A stretch of 64,000 bases of DNA from Streptosporangium album (GTDB taxonomy: Bacteria > Actinomycetota > Actinomycetes > Streptosporangiales > Streptosporangiaceae), in contig NZ_JACHJU010000003.1 in assembly GCF_014203795.1 (NCBI RefSeq), forward strand, positions 620,001 through 684,000, read 5' to 3'. Of this stretch, positions 56,983-64,000 are shown one piece after another. A program made the translations under genes and the position numbers. Below the pieces are notes generated by a model that saw nothing but the letters and a program-made list of their open reading frames with translations, was not told where the DNA came from and ran no database searches. Every line of letters begins with the position of its first letter. Position 1 is the stretch's first letter.

Positions 56983-57570
56983 TCAGACCTCCCGGCGGAG
57001 CGGGCTGAAGTAGATCGGCACCCAGCTGAGCGCCGTGATCGAAGCACCTGCCCAGATCGCCGTCCCTGTGCCCCAGATCTCGCCGACGAGACCTGCCAGC
57101 AGGCCACCGACGCCGACCGCGCCCATCAGGATCAGCCGCATGGTGGCGTTCATCCGGCCGAGCATCGCATCGGGCGTGACCTTCTGACGGAAGCTGACGA
57201 GCAGCACGTTGTTCAGCCCCGTCCGGAAGCACAGGACGGCCCACGCCGCCGCCGAGACCCAGACGTTCCAGCCGATGAACGGCAGCAGCAACGCGAACGG
57301 CGCGGTGACCACGCCGATGATCCACACGGCCCGCCCGCGCTCCAGCCGACGGCCGGTCAGGTGCGCCGGGGAGGACCCGGCCAGGACGCCCACCCCGCCG
57401 ACGGCGAGGTAGACGCCGAGCACCCATGGGGGCTGTCCGAGCTCCTTGACGATCAGTACGGGCGACAGCGTCGAGCAGAGCGGGAACGCCAGGTTCCATC
57501 CCTCGGCCGAGGCGATCGCCGAGGTGACCAGCCTGCTCGCGCCCGGCGGCAGTAGGCGGTGAAGGGCGCG
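56983..57570 (-). pseudogene. C-terminal half of an MFS transporter
   Basis: About 190 residues with six hydrophobic segments fit the second half of a 12-helix major facilitator: SPVLIVKELGQPPWVLGVYL, GVGVLAGSSPAHLTGRRLERG, then RTGLNNVLLVSFRQKVTPD and MLGRMNATMRLILMGAVGVG, typical of the family's later helices. Upstream of about 57570 the frame continues only as Arg/Gly/Pro-rich noise, so the first half of the gene is missing. The stop is at 56983. It begins the decayed region right of the tRNA cassette. Confidence 0.7.
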
Positions 57571-57857
57571 CGGGCCGCTTGCGGTCACTGGCCGGGCGGG
57601 GACTCCAGCAACTCCGCCGCACTGCGCCGCGCGGCGGCCAGGCCGTACTGCGCCCACACCCCGCATCGACTTTCTGGACGGAGATTTCTGGATGACATCG
57701 TCCCTGGTCGCCAGAGTGTCCGAAAAAGCGGAGGTGTTTGGACGGCGAGGGTGCGGATGACCGCGCGCTGTCGCGGACGGCCGCCGTGGTGGAACCCTAT
57801 GTTTCCCCGAGGACGCAGCCGGCTTCGTCTCATGGCTGTGACGATCGAGACGGCTGT
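57571..57857. other. 287-bp stretch with no intact gene
   Basis: A short minus-strand piece (57588-57660) encodes QYGLAAARRSAAELLE-like sequence that may be the tail of a lost protein, without start or motif. The remainder (57660-57857) is lower in G/C than the genes and has no ribosome-binding site followed by a frame. It looks like sequence left after deletion of the MFS gene front and its neighbour. Confidence 0.4.
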
Positions 57858-58613
57858 CTATCCGCGGTCTGGACTTGGTTGGGCGGTGTCGTTTGAGGTT
57901 GTTTCGGGTTTGGTGTGGAGGACTTCGCGGGCCTGTTCGGCGGCGCGGGTGATGCTTTCGCTGATGAAGTCGAGGAAGCGGGCGATGTTCTCCAGGCGGG
58001 TGGCGGCGGGGGTGTGGGGGCCGAGGACGGCGACGCCTTGGCGTGCGGTTTCGACGAGCTGGTCGTTGGATCGGGCGCTGGCGATCGTCGCCTGGTAGAA
58101 GAGTTCGTCGTCGACGACGTAGCGGTCGCGGCGGCGTTCGTCGCGTTCTCGGCGGACGAGGCTCTGGCTCTCCAGGAAGGCGATCGCTTTGGAGATGGAC
58201 GCCGGGCTGACCTGGAGGCGCTGGGCGAGTTGGGACGCGGTGAGGCTGCCCGCGTCGGTGGTGAACAGGCAGGTCAGCACCCGGGCCGTCATCTTGGGCA
58301 GGCCCGAAGCCATGAGAACGGTGGTGAGCGTCTCCTCGTACTCGGCCACGGCCTCGGCGTCGCGTCCGTGTGGCTGGGGGACCGACTCCGGCCTTCGGGA
58401 GGAGGTGGGCCTGCGCCGGTGGGTGCGGCGTTCGGTGGCGCGGTGGGCCAGGTCGGCGCGGTAGGCGGTGGGGCCGCCGTTGCGCATCACCTCACGCGTG
58501 ATCGTCGAGGTCGGACGGTCGAGGCGTCGGGCGATCTCGGCGTAGGGGAGGCTGTCGGCCAGCCCCAGCGCGATCTGCTGGCGTTCCTGCTGGGTGAGCC
58601 TGCCTCCCGGCAT
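57858..58613 (-). CDS. MarR/GbsR-type regulator fused to an IS30-like HTH
   Basis: 251 aa. Residues 5-65 match the DNA-binding N-terminus of IS30-family transposases (LTQQERQQIALGLADSLPYA, EIARRLDRPTSTITREVMRNGG, YRADLAHRATERR). Residues 85-235 are a GbsR/MarR winged-helix domain (MTARVLTCLFTTDAGSLTAS, RLQVSPASISKAIAFLESQ, VRRERDERRRDRYVV). It thus carries two different HTH units, one apparently recruited from a transposase. It is divergent from the DUF4097 gene with two TTGCAA palindromes between them. ATG at 58613 has AAGGAG upstream. Confidence 0.85.
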   Translation of the reverse strand: MPGGRLTQQERQQIALGLADSLPYAEIARRLDRPTSTITREVMRNGGPTAYRADLAHRATERRTHRRRPTSSRRPESVPQPHGRDAEAVAEYEETLTTVLMASGLPKMTARVLTCLFTTDAGSLTASQLAQRLQVSPASISKAIAFLESQSLVRRERDERRRDRYVVDDELFYQATIASARSNDQLVETARQGVAVLGPHTPAATRLENIARFLDFISESITRAAEQAREVLHTKPETTSNDTAQPSPDRG

Positions 58614-58679
58614 CGCGATCTCCTTGGTGATCCTTCGTGGTGGTCCTTGATCCTCCCACTATAGCGTTCACTTCTCATC

Positions 58680-58732
58680 CATTGCAATGATCAGAGCAGT
58701 TGTCGTTGCGTTACCCTCAAGACAGTTGCAAC
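58680..58732. promoter_or_regulatory. pair of TTGCAA palindromes, probable operators of the MarR fusion
   Basis: CATTGCAATG (58680-58689) is a perfect 10-bp palindrome and GTTGCAAC (58725-58732) a perfect 8-bp palindrome; both are built on TTGCAA and their centres are 44 bp apart. They lie in the 238-bp A/T-richer interval between the divergent marR-like and DUF4097 genes. Two spaced sites suit a protein with two DNA-binding domains. Confidence 0.55.
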
Positions 58733-58851
58733 AGTTTCCCGGTCTTTACCTGTGCATATGTCGATTCTGCGCAACGGGCGCGTTGCCGAATTCTGGAAAG
58801 CAACGTAGCGTTTCCGGTGTCAGAAACAACGAACGAGCACAGGAGAGCACG

Positions 58852-59517
58852 ATGCAGAAGTTCGACACCCCCGCCCCGATCTCCGCCGTCCTGGACATCC
58901 CCGCCGGACGCATCCAGTTCATCGCCGCCGACCGCGCCGACACCACCGTCGAGGTCCTGCCCGCCAACCCCTCCAAGAGTCGCGACGTCCAGACCGCCGA
59001 GCAGACCACCGTCGCCTACGCCGACGGCGTCCTGCGGATCACGGCCTCGACCCCCAACAACCAGCTCTTCGGCCCCTCCGGATCCCTGGAGATCACCGTC
59101 CAGCTGCCCGCCGGCTCCCGCATCGAGGCCAAGGCCGCCAGCTCCGAGCTCCGCGGCGTCGGCCGCCTCGGCGACGTCGCATTCGAAGGCGCGTACCGCC
59201 AGATCAAGATCGACGAGGCCGCGAGCGTCCGCCTCACTGCGATCGACGGCGACGTCGAGGTCGGCCGGCTCAACGGCCCCGCGGAGATCAGCACCGCAAG
59301 GGGCGACATCCGGATCGCCGAGGCCGTGCGCGGCACGGTCGTGCTCCGCACCCAGTCCGGCGACATTTCGGTCGCCGCCGCCGCCGGCGTCTCGGCCGCC
59401 CTGGACGCCGGCACCGACTACGGCCGCGTCAGCAACGCCCTCAAGAACGATGGCACCGCCGAACTCGACATCCGCGCCACCACCTCCCACGGCGACATCA
59501 CCGCCCGCAGCCTCTAA
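58852..59517 (+). CDS. DUF4097-family beta-helix protein
   Basis: 221 aa, no signal peptide. Repeating beta-strand units (RIQFIAADRADTTVEVLPAN, SLEITVQLPAGSRIEAKAAS, VRLTAIDGDVEVGRLNGPAE, TVVLRTQSGDISVAAAAGV, TSHGDITARSL) are the DUF4097 pattern. In actinomycetes these genes commonly precede a drug-type ABC transporter; here only a stump of such a gene follows. ATG at 58852 has AGGAGAG 5 bp upstream. Confidence 0.88.
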   Translation: MQKFDTPAPISAVLDIPAGRIQFIAADRADTTVEVLPANPSKSRDVQTAEQTTVAYADGVLRITASTPNNQLFGPSGSLEITVQLPAGSRIEAKAASSELRGVGRLGDVAFEGAYRQIKIDEAASVRLTAIDGDVEVGRLNGPAEISTARGDIRIAEAVRGTVVLRTQSGDISVAAAAGVSAALDAGTDYGRVSNALKNDGTAELDIRATTSHGDITARSL

Positions 59518-59519
59518 AG

Positions 59520-59675
59520 GAGCAGAACCAGGACTATCCGGCCGGGCCCACCGCGATCGAGATCCTGTCGGTCGTCGCCGAGGACGCGGCCGGCCGTCCC
59601 GAGGGGCCTGCGATCCACGTGCAGGGCCTGGAGAAGTCGTGCAAGACGCCTAACGCGACCAGGTGGAACACATGA
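59520..59675 (+). pseudogene. stump of a DrrA-type ABC transporter ATPase gene
   Basis: AAAGGAG lies right after the DUF4097 stop. The frame at 59604-59648 reads GPAIHVQGLEKSCKT, the hallmark first strand of DrrA-like ATPases (usual AIxVxGLxKSF). After 15 residues the match ends and a TGA follows at 59673. No start codon remains in this frame. The rest of the ATPase and the permease gene are deleted. Confidence 0.5.
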
Positions 59676-59790
59676 CGAAGAACAGCACTTCCTCGACCAA
59701 TTCGAAGTGGACCGGCATGGTGCCGGTTGACGATACGGCCCTGGCCGTCACCGACACCGGCGGTCCCGGTATCCCTGTGGTCTACCTCAA
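59672..59790 (+). pseudogene. N-terminal stump of an alpha/beta hydrolase
   Basis: ATG at 59672 opens a frame in which MVPVDDTALAVTDTGGPG and IPVVYLN match the first two strands of alpha/beta hydrolases (next expected NGxxA and the oxyanion loop). At about 59790 it changes directly, in frame, into the start of a DUF5937/ArsR-type regulator. The catalytic Ser-Asp-His region is entirely missing. Confidence 0.6.
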
Positions 59791-60164
59791 TCGAGTGTCT
59801 CTTGAGCTCACCTTCACCGCGCAGGACCTCGCCGATGTCCGCTTCGCGTTCTCTCCGCTATGGGAGGTCGTCGCCAGCGTGCGGGTGGTGAAGAACCCGG
59901 CCGCGCACGCCGTGCTCGCGCCGTGGGCCGAGCAGACGCCTGGGACGGCCCTCCCACCGGACGGCTCGAAAGGCTCCACGACGACCCGGAAGAGGGGCTC
60001 GAACGGCTGGCCGAGGAGATCCGGAACTACTGGGAGGCGGCCATCGCGCCCTACTGGCCCCGGATCAGGACCCTGCTCGAAGGCGATGTGCTCTACCGCG
60101 CCAGGCTGCTGGCCGAGCTCGACCTGCCCGCCTCCCCTACGAGGGGTGCCCGTAAAAACTCTGT
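59791..60164 (+). pseudogene. broken DUF5937 (ArsR-type) regulator
   Basis: LELTFTAQDLADVRFAFSPL and WEVVASVRVVKNPAAHAVLAPW are the normal start of this regulator family. Then a deletion of about 50-60 codons and a frameshift intervene; from about 59966 another frame gives DDPEEGLERLAEEIRNYWEA and IAPYWPRIRTLLEGDVLYRA, the middle of the same family. The DNA-binding C-terminal part is missing. It is one of four fused stumps between 59.5 and 61.1 kb. Confidence 0.65.
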
Positions 60165-60249
60165 CATGAGCCCCAGTGCGCCACGAAGCGCTGAATGTCC
60201 GTACGGAGGTGAAAGACCCCGTCGTCCGTGCCGTCGTAGCGGCGGGACG

Positions 60250-61125
60250 AAGCTGGAGGCAGTCTGAGCCGGGGATCGCCGGGGAGGGCGGGAGCAGCCT
60301 CGACAAAGCGGCTGGCGTCCTGCTCGGCGGGCTACTCACCGCCCTGTACGGCTGGCGCTCGGTCTTCTCCGTGATGGCCCCCGTCGCGCTGGCCGTACTC
60401 GTGGCCACCTGGCTCATGGTCAATCCCGTCACGCCACGGGGCGGGCGACTCGACCTGCCCGGCTCGGTGACGGTCACCGGCGGGCTGGTCGCCCTGACCT
60501 ACGGGCTGTCCGGACAATGGCCCTTCATCATCGCGGGCCTGATCCTTCTGGCCGTGTTCGTACTGCTGCAACGCCGCTCACCCGATCCGCTGCTGCCCGC
60601 GCGTATGCGGATCGTGGCCCGAGCGAACGCGCTCATGGCCATGCTCGGCGCGGTCTGGCTCGGCCTGTTCTACTACCTGCCCCTCTATCAGCAGCGCGAG
60701 CTCGGCTACACGCCGCTCGAAGCGGGACTCACCCAGCTGCCGCTCGCCCTCATGATCACCCTGGCATCCTGGGCGACACCCCGGCTGCACGGCCGTGCCG
60801 TACTCCCCGGTGGCCTGGCGCTGCTCGCGGCCGGGCTGGCCTGGCTGGCCCGCACCCCGGCGGACGGCACCTTCCTCGTGGACCTGCTCGGCCCCTCGCT
60901 GCTGATCGGCGCAGGGCTCGGGGTGGCCTTCGTCCGGCTCACCGCCCTCGCCTCGGCGTGCCCGCCGCGGACAGCGGCCTGGCCGGCGGGCTGCTCAACG
61001 CCACCCGCCAGATCGGCGGCGCCGTCGGCCTGGCCGTACTGACCCTTCTTCCCTCGTACGGCGCGGCCTTCCTGGCCTGCGCCGTCATCACCATCCTTCT
61101 CCTCGGAAAGGCGACACTGTCATGA
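60250..61125 (+). pseudogene. truncated, frameshifted DHA2-type MFS transporter
   Basis: Homology begins abruptly at GVLLGGLLTALYGWRSVFSV (middle of a 14-helix drug/H+ antiporter), so roughly the first 130-150 residues are absent. It continues through FYYLPLYQQRELGYTPLEAG to about 60955, where a 1-nt indel moves the reading to another frame encoding VPAADSGLAGGLLNATRQIG to the TGA at 61123-61125. That stop overlaps the carotenoid-oxygenase start in ATGA, so the two were once translationally coupled. Confidence 0.75.
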
Positions 61126-62165
61126 ACGACCTGCCCAAGCCGTACCTGACCGGCCACTTCACCCCGGTCACCGACGAGATCACCGCCCACGAGCTGACCG
61201 TCCACGGCACCCTGCCGCCCGAGCTCAACGGCCGCTACTTCCGCAACGGCCACAACCCCAAGCCCGGCATCACCCCCTCGCACTGGTTCCGCGGCGAGGG
61301 CATGATCCACGGCGTGCGCCTGGCAGGCGGCCGGGCCGAGTGGTACCGCAACCGCTGGGTGAAGACCCCGTACCTGGACGGCGTGCCGTTCACCGGCACC
61401 GAACTTGAGGTCTCCGCCGCGGCCACCAACATCATCTTCCACGGCGGCCGCTACCTGGCGCTGCAGGAGGCCAACCTGCCCTGGGAGGTGACCGCCGAGC
61501 TCGACACCGTCGGCGTCTACGACTTCGGCGGCAAACTCACCAGCTCGATGACCGCCCACCCCAAGGAGGACCCGGTCACCGGCGAACTGCACTTCTTCTC
61601 CTACAGCCCGTTCCCGCCCTACCTGACCTACTACGTCGCCTCCCAAGAAGGCGAGATCATCCGCTCGCAGGTGATCGACGGCTCCGGGCCCTCGCTCATG
61701 CACGACTTCGCCATCACCCGCGAGCACGCGGTCTTCGTCAACTCACCGGTCGTCTTCGACCACGCCGAGCACTCCGGCATCCCCTACAGGTGGCACGACG
61801 ACGTGCCGCTGCGCATCGGCGTCATGCCCCGCACCGGAGCCCCCAAGGTCACGTGGTTCGAGGTCGAGCAGGGCGCCATCCTGCACGTCACCAACTCCTA
61901 CGTCGACACGCAGGGCCGCGTGGTGCTCGAAGGCCCCCGCTACGACCGCTCCGCCTGGGAGACCTCCTGGAAGTGGTGGATCGGCGCCCCCGGCTACGGC
62001 GTCAGCCCCGACGCCGGATCCACCTTCCATCGCTGGGTCCTCGACCCGGCCACCGGAAAGGCGAGCGAGGAGTCGCTCGACGACCTGGCCACCGTCGCCA
62101 CCGCCGAACTTCCCCGCAGGGTGCCCGCCGGCATCCACGGCCACTGGATCGAGGACCAGAAGTGA
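61122..62165 (+). CDS. carotenoid-oxygenase family protein, internally shortened
   Basis: 347 aa, whereas family members are normally 430-500 aa. All four iron-ligand histidine regions are visible: TAHPKEDP, LMHDFAIT, ILHVTNSY and the C-terminal RVPAGIHGHW. Conserved NGRYFRNGHNP and HWFRGEGMIHGV are present near the N-terminus. Between STFHRWVLDPATGKASEE and ATAELPRRVPAGIHG about 100-120 residues (one or two propeller blades) are missing in frame. Whether a reduced propeller can still oxidise double bonds (carotenoid, stilbene or lignin-type) is doubtful. It overlaps the SRPBCC gene by 4 bp. Confidence 0.8.
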   Translation: MNDLPKPYLTGHFTPVTDEITAHELTVHGTLPPELNGRYFRNGHNPKPGITPSHWFRGEGMIHGVRLAGGRAEWYRNRWVKTPYLDGVPFTGTELEVSAAATNIIFHGGRYLALQEANLPWEVTAELDTVGVYDFGGKLTSSMTAHPKEDPVTGELHFFSYSPFPPYLTYYVASQEGEIIRSQVIDGSGPSLMHDFAITREHAVFVNSPVVFDHAEHSGIPYRWHDDVPLRIGVMPRTGAPKVTWFEVEQGAILHVTNSYVDTQGRVVLEGPRYDRSAWETSWKWWIGAPGYGVSPDAGSTFHRWVLDPATGKASEESLDDLATVATAELPRRVPAGIHGHWIEDQK

Positions 62166-62608
62166 TCACCACCATCGACACCGCAGCCGCCGTCGTCGTC
62201 CGGCTCGACACCGTCATCGACGCTCCGCTCGCACAGGTCTGGGACCTGCACACCGACGTAAACGCCTGGCCCTCCTGGCAGACCGACATCACCACCGCCA
62301 CCGCCGACGGCCCGCTCAACGAGGGGTCGGTGTTCCACTGGAGCACCTTCGGCCTGAACATCGACTCAACCGTCTACGCCATCGACCCCGGCCGCCGTAT
62401 CCTGTGGGGCGGGCCCGCACACGGCATCACGGGCATCCACGAATGGACCTTCGCCGAACGGGACGGCCAGACCTTCGTCCAGACCGCCGAGTCGTGGGAC
62501 GGCGAACCGATCCGCGCCGACCGGACCGGCATGCAGGCCGCTCTCAAGGGGTCGCTCACCGCCTGGCTCGCCCATCTCAAGCAGACGGCCGAGAACGGAT
62601 CCCGCTGA
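62162..62608 (+). CDS. SRPBCC-family (START-like) protein
   Basis: 148 aa. VVVRLDTVIDAPLAQVWDLHTDVNAWPSWQTDI is the typical polyketide-cyclase/dehydrase-like start; HWSTFGLNIDSTVYAIDPGRRILWGGPA and the C-terminal helix complete the helix-grip fold. It should bind a hydrophobic ligand. GTG at 62162 overlaps the carotenoid-oxygenase stop in GTGA, suggesting that both act on the same apolar compound. Longer readings from 61790 are not supported. Confidence 0.85.
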   Translation: MITTIDTAAAVVVRLDTVIDAPLAQVWDLHTDVNAWPSWQTDITTATADGPLNEGSVFHWSTFGLNIDSTVYAIDPGRRILWGGPAHGITGIHEWTFAERDGQTFVQTAESWDGEPIRADRTGMQAALKGSLTAWLAHLKQTAENGSR

Positions 62609-62675
62609 GCCCGCGTCCACGCGGATGTACGGGAGGAGCGCTGCCGAAGCTGCGAGCTCCACGGCGCTCCTCCCA

Positions 62676-62882
62676 TCACGTGCGCCTGGCCAGGACGACG
62701 GCCGCCTCCGGAGACGAGTGGTGTCCGACTCTGGGCACTCCGTTGAGCTGCGGGTTGGCCACGCCGCTGCGGTAGAGCGTCAGGTCGCCGTCTGACCGGT
62801 CGGCGCTGCCCCACCCCAGCCAGTAGTCACGAGCATTGGCCAGCTGTGGGTCCCGGTCGGTTGTCGAATCGGCCGTAGACAT
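62676..62882 (-). pseudogene. N-terminal stump of a GNAT acetyltransferase
   Basis: 68 codons from ATG 62882. LANARDYWLGWGSADRSDGD, LTLYRSGVANPQLNGV and EAAVVLARRT match the first part of a GNAT protein of about 270 residues, but a TAG-type stop follows and the acetyl-CoA-binding domain is missing. Convergent with the SRPBCC gene. Confidence 0.55.
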
Positions 62883-62981
62883 ACGGGGCCCCCCGGCATG
62901 CGGTCGACCTTGCCGCCCTTGCGGCGAAAGTCGGCCGCCCCTGTGGCGGACGCCTCACTGATCTTGAGTTAGCCGCAGCCG

Positions 62982-63908
62982 TCAGATCGGCGTCAGGACC
63001 AGTTTGCCGCGGACGTGCCCTGTCTGGCTGTCGCGGTGGGCGGCGGCCGCGTCGGCCAAGGGGTAGGTGCGGGCGATGGGGACCGTGATCGTGCCGGCCG
63101 CCACGAGCGCTGCCGCTTCGGCCAGGATGCCGCGCATGTCGTCGGGCTCGCCGTAGGCGAACCGCACGCCCAGTGACTCTGCCGACGCGTCGGCAATAGT
63201 GATCACGCGGTCGGGGTTTCCTGTCAACTCCACCAGGGCCGGAAGGGAACCGCGCCCCGCTGCGTCCACAGCGGCATCCACACCGCGCGCGGCGACGGCC
63301 CGGACCCGGACGGCCAGGCCGTCGCCGTAGGTCACGGGGATGACACCGAGGGAGCGCAGGTAGTCGTGGTTGCGCGGGCTGGCCGTGCCGATCACCGTGA
63401 GTCCGCGATGCCGGGCGACCTGGGCGGCGACAGTTCCCACGCCACCGGCCGCGCCGTCGATCACAATCGTCTCGCCCTGCGCCAGGCCGAGGTGGGCGAA
63501 GGCGTGATAGGCCGTGGTGCCAGCCACGGGCAGGGCGGCTGCCACCTCCCAGGACACTGCTTCGGGTTTGGCGGCGATGGCGTTGAGGTTCGCCAGTGCC
63601 AGTTCGGCGTAACTTCCGGAGACCGCCTTGCCGAACACCTCGTCTCCGACGGCGACATCGGTCACGTCCGGCCCGACGCATTCGACGACGCCGGCGACAT
63701 CGACACCGGGAACAGCCGGAAACCGCACGGGCATCGCGGCGGCCATGGCGCCGCTGCGGAGCTTCCAGTCGATCGGGTTGACACCGGCGGCGCGGACGGC
63801 GATCCGGACCTGCCCCGTGCTGGGCTCGGGCACCTCCAGCTCAGCCAGCCGCAAGACCTCGGCGTCACCGTACTCGGAGAACATGACAGCCCGGCAGATC
63901 CGTTTCAT
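62982..63908 (-). CDS. NADPH:quinone oxidoreductase-like MDR protein
   Basis: 308 aa. GroES-like domain AVMFSEYGDAEVLRLAELEVPEP and AAGVNPIDWKLRSG, FPAVPGVDVAGVVECVGP, then a Rossmann domain with DGAAGGVGTVAAQVARHRG. There are no zinc-ligand cysteines, so it is the zinc-independent quinone-reductase branch, likely reducing quinones or activated double bonds with NADPH. ATG at 63908 has GAGAGAGGGAG upstream; a reading from 63980 lacks support. Intact, on the right edge of the decayed region. Confidence 0.9.
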   Translation of the reverse strand: MKRICRAVMFSEYGDAEVLRLAELEVPEPSTGQVRIAVRAAGVNPIDWKLRSGAMAAAMPVRFPAVPGVDVAGVVECVGPDVTDVAVGDEVFGKAVSGSYAELALANLNAIAAKPEAVSWEVAAALPVAGTTAYHAFAHLGLAQGETIVIDGAAGGVGTVAAQVARHRGLTVIGTASPRNHDYLRSLGVIPVTYGDGLAVRVRAVAARGVDAAVDAAGRGSLPALVELTGNPDRVITIADASAESLGVRFAYGEPDDMRGILAEAAALVAAGTITVPIARTYPLADAAAAHRDSQTGHVRGKLVLTPI

Positions 63909-64000
63909 AACTCCCTCTCTCGGCTTGGCGTCCCATCCATGACGTCCAACCAACAGAGCCCAACTGCGCACTCCACGCATCCGGGCTCAACCCCGCCACG
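63909..64000. other. upstream region of the oxidoreductase gene to the window edge
   Basis: 92 bp holding the promoter side of the oxidoreductase gene. No further gene start can be recognised before the window ends. Confidence 0.3.

Noticed and set aside
1..64000. CRISPR arrays, rRNA genes and known riboswitches
   Set aside because: No regularly spaced direct repeats, rRNA-like conserved blocks or aptamer-like leader folds were found by eye on either strand.

Overview
The window is high-GC DNA (mostly third-position G/C, many GTG and TTG starts) from a filamentous, spore-forming actinomycete. An SsgB-like sporulation protein, two CUT1 sugar importers without their own ATPases, a Cys-Ser-Gly type histidine ammonia-lyase, fused urease gamma-beta subunits and many LacI/ROK/TetR/WYL regulators all fit that picture. 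From memory of the families, a Streptosporangiaceae-type genome (Streptosporangium or Nonomuraea) is the best guess; this is inference, not a database result.

Layout. 0-13 kb: the tail of an unknown gene, tRNA-Val(CAC), an SsgB-like gene, a divergent pair of lipoproteins (DUF305 and LVIVD), and an IS605-family element (tnpB plus frameshifted tnpA) that sits inside the 3' end of an already damaged Ser/Thr kinase gene. Then come lysR-pabB-pabC, a dehydrogenase-RidA fusion, and an arsR-hutH pair. 12.8-13.4 kb: a truncated DinB-like gene runs into a tRNA Gly-Cys-Val cassette. 13.7-23.7 kb: an XRE-flavin-barrel regulator, then a mannoside uptake operon (lipoprotein, two permeases, GH38 alpha-mannosidase, a SurA-like protein) divergent from a ROK regulator. 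23.8-28.2 kb: TetR, a urease-like ureAB-ureC pair and an agmatine-deiminase-like gene with no nickel chaperone genes, then a probable 24-codon gene with its own promoter and terminator and a large TPR protein. 30.1-32.1 kb: an IS605-type remnant, an APH-type kinase and a GlcG/HbpS protein.

32.2-42.9 kb is the most striking locus. It is a ten-gene, mostly 4-bp-overlapping operon: LacI regulator, two permeases, binding lipoprotein, four consecutive divergent ADP-ribosylglycohydrolase-family proteins, ribokinase and a class III CoA-transferase. Two LacI-type operators lie just upstream. The gene order reads as uptake of a ribosylated compound, hydrolysis by a set of four glycohydrolases, and phosphorylation of the released ribose.

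43-56.5 kb is mostly chromosomal housekeeping: a secreted EEP-fold enzyme, a broken SnoaL gene, a two-component system, a membrane acyltransferase, a Ski2-like helicase, DUF2087, a WYL regulator divergent from a UvrA-like ATPase, tRNA-dihydrouridine synthase and an ACT protein. A second, nearly identical Gly-Cys-Val tRNA cassette lies at 56.6-56.85 kb. 57-63 kb is a decaying region: two truncated transporter genes, an IS30-HTH/MarR fusion regulator facing a DUF4097 protein, a string of fused gene stumps, a shortened carotenoid oxygenase, a SRPBCC protein, a GNAT stump, and finally an intact quinone-oxidoreductase-like gene.
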